NCBI RefSeq assembly: GCF_001297775.1
Contig: NZ_LIFX01000002.1
Coordinates: forward strand, 62,207 to 126,206
Source of the DNA: Trabulsiella odontotermitis
GTDB lineage: Bacteria > Pseudomonadota > Gammaproteobacteria > Enterobacterales > Enterobacteriaceae
DNA: 64,000 nucleotides
Reading direction: 5' to 3'
Below the pieces are notes generated by a model, which did no database searches, was not told where the DNA came from, and worked only from the letters and a program-made list of their open reading frames with translations. Positions 59,256-64,000 of the stretch are shown piece after piece (the first letter of the stretch is position 1; each line of letters begins with the position of its first letter). The position numbers and the translations under genes were made by a program.

Positions 59256-61409
59256 TCAATGGTGTGAAGAGGTCTTCACGCCGCCTTCCGGTACCGGAAC
59301 GTATGGCGTCTCTTTATCAGTACGCGCGTCGATAGCGCGTGCTTTCAGCCACGTTTTGATACCGTAGAAGATGATGCTGTACACCACCACCAGGAACAGA
59401 ATGCTCAGACCCGCGTTGGTGTAGTTGTTCACCACAATGTGGTTCATGTTAGCAATTTCCTGCGCGGTGAGGTTTGCGCCGCCAGCAGCAATCTTCTCTT
59501 TGTACTGGTTAGCCATGAAGAAGAAGCCTTCCAGCGACGGGTTGGTGCTGAACAGTTTCAGACCCAGCGCCCAGGAGGTGCAGAGCAGCAGCCACAGCGC
59601 CGGTAGCACGGTGACCCAGACGTATTTGGCGCGTTTCATCTTCACGAGGACGACGGTGCCGAGCACCAGCGCGACGGCAGCCAGCATCTGGTTAGAGATA
59701 CCGAACAGCGGCCACAGGCTCTTCACGCCACCCAGCGGATCGACCACGCCCTGATACAGCAGGTAACCCCACAGGCCAACACAGCCCGCGGTGCCCAGCA
59801 CGCCAGCCACCAGCGAGTCGGTTTTCTTCAGGAACGGCACGAAGTTGCCGAGTAAGTCCTGCAGCATAAAGCGACCCGCACGGGTACCGGCGTCCAGCGC
59901 GGTCAGGATGAACAGCGCTTCAAACAGAATACCGAAGTGGTACCAGAAGCCCATGTCCGCCATCGGCAGCACTTTGTGGAATACGTGAGCGATACCCACG
60001 GCCAGTGTCGGTGCGCCACCCGCACGGTTCAGGACGGACGGTTCGCCAATGTCCTTCGCAGTCTGCATGATCTGCTCAGGTGAGATCACGAAGCCCCAGG
60101 AACTGACAGTCGCGGCCGCATGGGTACTGACGTCTTTCAGCTGTGCCAGAATCATTGCGGCGTTGTCACCACCCATTTCATGCAGGTTTGGCATGGTGAT
60201 GCCAAGGCCCGCAGGCGGGGTGTTCATCGCAAAATAAAGACCCGGTTCGATGATCGATGCCGCCACCAGCGCCATGATCGCGACGAAGGATTCCATCAGC
60301 ATGGCGCCGTAACCGATAAAGCGGGCGTCGGTTTCGTTTGCCAGCAGTTTTGGCGTGGTGCCGGAGGCGATCAGCGCGTGGAAGCCAGAGACGGCGCCAC
60401 AGGCGATAGTGATAAACAGGAACGGGAACAGAGCCCCTTTCCACAGCGGACCAGTACCGTCGATGTACTGGGTTACCGCAGGCATTTTCAGATCCGGGTT
60501 GAGGATCACGATGCCGAGCGCCAGACCGACGATCACGCCGATTTTCAGGAAGGTGGCGAGATAGTCACGCGGCGCCAGAATCAGCCATACCGGCAGCAGC
60601 GCGGAGATAAAGGCGTAGCCCACCAGCGCAAAGGTGATGGTGGTGTCTTTAAAGGTCAGCGCCGGGCCCCAGTACGGGTCGTGCGCAATCACGCCACCAA
60701 ACCAGATGGAGGCGACCAGCAGCACAATACCAATCACCGACACTTCACCCACGCGGCCCGGGCGGAGAAAGCGCATGTAAATGCCCATGAACAGCGCAAT
60801 CGGCACGGTCGAGCAGACGGTGAACACGCCCCACGGACTTTCCGCCAGCGCTTTCACGACAATCAGCGCCAGCACCGCGAGGATGATTATCATGATCAGG
60901 AAGCAGCCGAACAGGGCAATCGAGCCCGGTATGCGACCCATCTCTTCTTTGACCATTTCGCCAAGTGACGAACCGTTACGGCGCGAGGAGATAAACAGCA
61001 CCATAAAGTCCTGCACCGCTCCCGCCAGCACCACGCCCGCCAGCAGCCAGAGCGTACCCGGCAGGTAGCCCATCTGCGCCGCCAGCACCGGACCCACCAG
61101 TGGGCCAGCACCGGCAATGGCCGCGAAGTGGTGACCAAACAGCACGTAACGGTTGGTTGGCACGTAGTTCAGGCCGTCATTGTTAATGACCGCCGGTGTT
61201 GAGCGGGTTGGGTCGAGCTTCATCACCCTCTGGGCGATGTACAGACTGTAGTAGCGATAGGCCACCAGATAAACCGATACCGAGGCGACGACTATCCACA
61301 GTGCGCTGACGTGTTCACCGCGGCGTAGCGCCACGACGGACAAACAGAAAGCGCCGATGATCCCGAGGATGGCCCAGGGTACGTGCTTAAGAAATTTTTT
61401 CGTATCCAT
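59256..61409 (-). CDS. btsT: BtsT pyruvate:H+ symporter (YjiY, CstA family)
   Basis: A 717-residue CstA-family inner-membrane protein with about 16-18 hydrophobic segments, E. coli length. In E. coli it is a high-affinity pyruvate transporter induced through the BtsS/BtsR system when pyruvate appears. Core motifs HHFAAIAGAGPLVGPVLAA and GFHALIASGTTPKLLANE are present. The chemoreceptor gene tsr, its usual neighbour in E. coli, is not found; a LysR gene and accessory DNA follow instead. A CRP-type site lies upstream. Confidence 0.95.
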   Translation of the reverse strand: MDTKKFLKHVPWAILGIIGAFCLSVVALRRGEHVSALWIVVASVSVYLVAYRYYSLYIAQRVMKLDPTRSTPAVINNDGLNYVPTNRYVLFGHHFAAIAGAGPLVGPVLAAQMGYLPGTLWLLAGVVLAGAVQDFMVLFISSRRNGSSLGEMVKEEMGRIPGSIALFGCFLIMIIILAVLALIVVKALAESPWGVFTVCSTVPIALFMGIYMRFLRPGRVGEVSVIGIVLLVASIWFGGVIAHDPYWGPALTFKDTTITFALVGYAFISALLPVWLILAPRDYLATFLKIGVIVGLALGIVILNPDLKMPAVTQYIDGTGPLWKGALFPFLFITIACGAVSGFHALIASGTTPKLLANETDARFIGYGAMLMESFVAIMALVAASIIEPGLYFAMNTPPAGLGITMPNLHEMGGDNAAMILAQLKDVSTHAAATVSSWGFVISPEQIMQTAKDIGEPSVLNRAGGAPTLAVGIAHVFHKVLPMADMGFWYHFGILFEALFILTALDAGTRAGRFMLQDLLGNFVPFLKKTDSLVAGVLGTAGCVGLWGYLLYQGVVDPLGGVKSLWPLFGISNQMLAAVALVLGTVVLVKMKRAKYVWVTVLPALWLLLCTSWALGLKLFSTNPSLEGFFFMANQYKEKIAAGGANLTAQEIANMNHIVVNNYTNAGLSILFLVVVYSIIFYGIKTWLKARAIDARTDKETPYVPVPEGGVKTSSHH

Positions 61410-61603
61410 AGTGAGACCTGGTTTTTATAAATGAAAATTGGATCAGTACTTGTTGTTGGGGAGGTAGTGACGGTAATGCACAGGCGATCTTGCCAGAAAG
61501 AACAGCGGCTACCGGTGGGGAAAAGGGTCAGTGGTCGTATGGCGCCTTAAGCGGTTGTGTTTATGAATAAGCGGTTGAGTAAAATCTTAACAGTGGTTTA
61601 TTT

Positions 61604-61619
61604 TGTGATAGGTGTCACG
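61604..61619. promoter_or_regulatory. predicted CRP site upstream of btsT
   Basis: TGTGA-N6-TCACG, 9 of 10 core bases, in the 375-bp divergent gap between btsT and the LysR gene at 61785. cAMP-CRP control of btsT is known in E. coli. The rest of the gap is AT-rich and non-coding; a BtsR site was not identified by eye. Confidence 0.6.
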
Positions 61620-61784
61620 TATTTTTAATATATCGGCTTAGGCATGAAAAGCCGTATTTGATTTTAATCAATTATGTAACTTTTCATAAAGTGAACAAGA
61701 TTGTCTCTTTTTTAGCACATTGTTGAAAGTGAATCAGTGTCTTATATTGTATTAAGTATACAAACACGAATTAAAGAGCGACCT

Positions 61785-62636
61785 ATGGGATATCTGCTGT
61801 CGAAAAAAATGCGTTATTTTATGGTAACGATGGAGTTAAGAAATTTCGCGAAAGCAGCAGAAGCGCTCTGCATTACGCGATCACCACTGAGTAAAGTGAT
61901 ATGTGAGCTGGAAGATTACCTCGGTGGAATTCTGTTTAAGAGAAAATACAATGAGTTAGAGCCCACAGAACTGGCCTGGGAATATTATAATAAATTTCGC
62001 TCTGTTTACACGCAGCTTATGGATCTGGAAAACGAGATTCAGAATAAAGAGATGGCGAAAGAACTGACGATTTTATTCGACGTGACGTTTCCGGAACTGG
62101 TCTTTAAACATATCGTGATGGTCATTGAGTCCTCTGGCCTGAAGGCGCGTTGTGAGAGAGGCGTGGTCGACCCGGCGGACATTAATAATCTTCGCTATAA
62201 CGCAAACTGCATTATCTTTTCATTGCGCGACATTTCGTTGTCCTACTCGGTACAGCGCGATGAGTGGTTCAGCGGAAATTTAGTGCTGCTGGCGCCAAAA
62301 GATCGTGATCCAGAAAGCGCAATGAAATTGTTCGTCTGGAAAGATGCCAATGTGCATTATTCAAAAGAAATCTTCAAAAATTTACTGGCGGATAAATTCA
62401 GCAATATTGAATTCATCGAACATAACTGGGAATTTCTGAGTATGCTGTATAATATCCATTCGGGGAAAGGATGCTGCATCATGACAGAAAAATTCGCGAC
62501 TTTGTTTAGAGTGGATGGCGTTGACATTATTCCGCTAAAAAATGTGAATTTAAAAATCCGAGCTTATCACTGTCTCAAACCTGAGTATGCCAATGAGAAA
62601 GAGAAAGTCAAAGGCATACTCAACGCCTTCATTTAA
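61785..62636 (+). CDS. LysR-family regulator (orphan)
   Basis: A 283-residue LysR-like protein. The N-terminal helix-turn-helix is clear (MRYFMVTMELRNFAKAAEALCITRSPLSKVICELEDYLGG), but the C-terminal effector domain is divergent. The gene is AT-rich compared with its metabolic neighbours, like the accessory block that follows. I chose the ATG at 61785 (MGYLLSKKMRYF), with AAAGAG upstream; the frame opens at 61737 without a good ribosome binding site. No operon partner, so targets are unknown; possibly btsT (divergent) or horizontally acquired genes. Confidence 0.75.
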   Translation: MGYLLSKKMRYFMVTMELRNFAKAAEALCITRSPLSKVICELEDYLGGILFKRKYNELEPTELAWEYYNKFRSVYTQLMDLENEIQNKEMAKELTILFDVTFPELVFKHIVMVIESSGLKARCERGVVDPADINNLRYNANCIIFSLRDISLSYSVQRDEWFSGNLVLLAPKDRDPESAMKLFVWKDANVHYSKEIFKNLLADKFSNIEFIEHNWEFLSMLYNIHSGKGCCIMTEKFATLFRVDGVDIIPLKNVNLKIRAYHCLKPEYANEKEKVKGILNAFI

Positions 62637-62650
62637 TGCGCGGCTTCACA

Positions 62651-62923
62651 TCAGTCGCTAACAAACAAACAGTGCAGGAGAGGGTTCAGGTAACTCTTCT
62701 GCCCGTTCTCAAACTCATAGACAAAGTTGAGTCTATGATCATAGGCCGGGATGGAGACAATCTGGCTATTTTCTAATTTGAAAATAAACGCCAGAACGTC
62801 CCTGTCTAGATCGTGGCCTGACATGTCCAGAAACAGGCCAAAATATCGATTGTTAATAAATATCTTCTTGTGTTTGGCGAGAGATATTGCGCTTGTTTCA
62901 TAATATTCTGAAATTGAAATCAT
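62651..62923 (-). CDS. small hypothetical protein, candidate immunity protein
   Basis: A 90-residue acidic, AT-rich frame with no family I recognise. It starts MISISEYYETSAISLAKHKK and contains hydrophobic/aromatic strands (IFINNRYFGLFLDMSG, FIFKLENSQIVSIPAYDHRLNFVYEF) suggesting a small alpha/beta fold. Its size and its place downstream of Rhs C-terminal debris are what one expects for an immunity protein of an Rhs toxin tip. The ribosome binding site is weak. Confidence 0.45.
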   Translation of the reverse strand: MISISEYYETSAISLAKHKKIFINNRYFGLFLDMSGHDLDRDVLAFIFKLENSQIVSIPAYDHRLNFVYEFENGQKSYLNPLLHCLFVSD

Positions 62924-63356
62924 CGTTTTCTATATCCAGTAATTATTATTGGGACGGCAAGGAAATTGTAGCATAAGCTGTTGATTATGATCGATTTTTA
63001 AGTATCTATCACTATGCTTCATGTAAGCTATTGAAAAAGATCAAATTATTTATAATAACGTAAGTATTACTGCTCCTTTATTTAACAACAATACTTAACG
63101 ATGTGTTTGTGAGTGACTTCATGAAAAAGAATAGCGCTGGAATGGCTGTTTCACATAACCCTATGAAGAACGTGAATATTTATTGAGAAACATAACGGGA
63201 TGGCTGATGACTATCAGTCCTGGTCTCGTTAGTGGTTGTTGTTAAGGATTATCGTGGTAGGGAAAGACGCTATGAGGATATACAAGCTCAGCAGGAAATT
63301 TTGCGGAAATGAGTACGCACGGGTAACCATTTCCGGCTAAATGTATTATTGGTTAA
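62924..63356. other. AT-rich intergenic stretch without a convincing gene
   Basis: It contains only very short frames (for example 63121-63186, 21 codons, and another of about 20 codons ending near 63342). A slightly longer + frame around 63215-63312 (VVVVKDYRGRERRYEDIQAQ) ends after about 30 codons with no good start. These could be decay products of inserted DNA; none is supported as a gene. Confidence 0.4.
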
Positions 63357-63785
63357 TTATAGTTTCGGGTTATTAAGACCTGATAAAGGCAATAATTCAT
63401 CCATCAGTTTATCGGCTCCGGCGATACTTCGCTTGAAGGCCATATGCCGACCATAGGCGACGCGAGGTAATTCGTGAAACTCCAGTGAACTGCCTCCTGA
63501 TGCCCCCATTTCACTCGTGCTGGCTTGTGCGACTGAATTTCCGCCTTCGAGTAGCGTTTCGCTGTAATTAACATTGATTTCGCCGCTACTCTCGTTGAGT
63601 GCGGTTCTGTTAGCTTTGCGAGACAACCCGCGCAGTTTGTTGCGAATTTTTGGAGCGACGGCTTCTGCTGTACCCACTGCAGCCGCCACGCCGGATACCC
63701 ACACTGAGCACAGTGGGTATCAGCCAGGTAATCAACCCATGACCACTGGGATCGGTGTTGTTAATCGGGTCAGTCCAGCTTAAAG
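63357..63785 (-). pseudogene. orphan Rhs core fragment with C-terminal tip, frameshifted
   Basis: On the minus strand, SWTDPINNTDPSGHGLITW is the terminal core signature of RHS-repeat proteins (DPxGH type). It continues LIPTVLSVG in one frame. The natural continuation VSGVAAAVGTAEAVAPKIRNK lies in the next frame, so a frameshift lies near 63700; that frame runs to the stop at 63357 (C-terminus LLPLSGLNNPKL). There is no start codon or upstream Rhs core attached. This looks like the orphan core-plus-tip segments found behind full Rhs genes. The tip sequence has no toxin family that I recognise. Confidence 0.6.
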
Positions 63786-64000
63786 GCAACGTTGGGGTTC
63801 TTTGTGCGATTACTGAAGTAGAAGTACTCAATGACATAATCGAAATTGCCTGCCTTTAGATTGGCTTGCAGTGCTGTATGATTCGGCTCGTACACCTCGC
63901 AATAGGCTCCGGCATTGCCTGCGACCAGATATTTGAGGCTGCCACCATCTTTGTTATTAATCACAGTTAATGCTTTTTTCACTTTCAGGAAATAGATCGA
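63770..64000 (-). CDS. partial unknown protein upstream of the Rhs fragment
   Basis: The frame is open from the window edge (64000) to a TGA at 63770-63772, giving 76 residues (from SIYFLKVKKALTVINN to NPNVAFKLD). A GTG at 63982 is an internal start candidate, but the gene probably begins outside the window. The composition is AT-rich and soluble; no family recognised. Its end overlaps the orphan Rhs core fragment by about 15 bp in another frame. In Rhs loci that position is usually taken by the immunity gene of the preceding toxin tip, which is my tentative reading. Confidence 0.45.
   Translation of the reverse strand, partial: SIYFLKVKKALTVINNKDGGSLKYLVAGNAGAYCEVYEPNHTALQANLKAGNFDYVIEYFYFSNRTKNPNVAFKLD

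Noticed and set aside
63121..63300. Tiny frames (12-30 codons) resembling leader or type I toxin peptides
   Set aside because: No hydrophobic toxin-like helix, no antisense RNA promoter visible and no family match.

Overview
The window is chromosomal DNA of a gamma-proteobacterium of the Enterobacteriaceae, close to Escherichia, Citrobacter and Salmonella. Most products match E. coli proteins in length and sequence as I recall them, in the expected local order (tdc, cyuPA, yha, yqj, exu/uxa, sstT, alx, ygj, rlmG, fadH). REP-type palindromes of enterobacterial form sit between genes. I saw no rRNA or tRNA gene, CRISPR array, intact IS or prophage integrase. A Citrobacter-like genome is my best guess, but the genus is not proven.

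Layout. 0-5.8 kb: end of tdcC, then tdcDEFG (anaerobic threonine/serine breakdown to propionate or acetate and formate). 5.8-9.7 kb: cysteine uptake and desulfidation (cyuP, cyuA), a small yhaL and a yhaK broken by one in-frame stop. 9.8-12.6 kb: yhaJ and a hipBA toxin-antitoxin pair bracketed by two copies of a 48-bp palindromic operator. 12.7-17 kb: yqjG, yqjF, the yqjCDEK membrane-protein operon and yqjA-mzrA. 17.3-22.9 kb: hexuronate regulon (exuR, exuT, uxaC, uxaA), with ExuR-type and CRP-type sites and a leader terminator. 22.9-30.5 kb: sstT, alx behind a manganese (yybP-ykoY) riboswitch, ygjR, ygjP, rlmG, fadH.

E. coli-like synteny stops after fadH. A short AT-rich accessory block (small membrane protein, DUF3289-like, DUF943-like) is followed by the autoinducer-2 locus lsrK-lsrR / lsrACDBFG (32.1-40.7 kb). 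Next comes the homoprotocatechuate pathway (hpaA, hpaX, hpaI, hpaH, hpaF, hpaD, hpaE, hpaG / hpaR; 40.7-49.4 kb). The hydroxylase genes hpaBC, expected beside hpaA, are absent here. Then come a DUF3343-yjiL-yjiM set, related to ATP-driven 2-hydroxyacyl-CoA dehydratase or double-cubane systems, and a LysR / symporter / MetC-like lyase module. mdtM, yjiN, yjiA, yjiX and the pyruvate transporter btsT follow, with none of the restriction genes E. coli K-12 carries between yjiN and yjiA. The last 2.4 kb hold an orphan LysR regulator, an unknown small gene and frameshifted Rhs C-terminal debris.

Main theme: uptake and catabolism of small carbon sources (threonine, serine, cysteine, hexuronates, AI-2, homoprotocatechuate, pyruvate), much of it probably under CRP. 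Polymorphic accessory genes sit at the junctions between conserved blocks. Homology calls are from memory of the families; no search was run.
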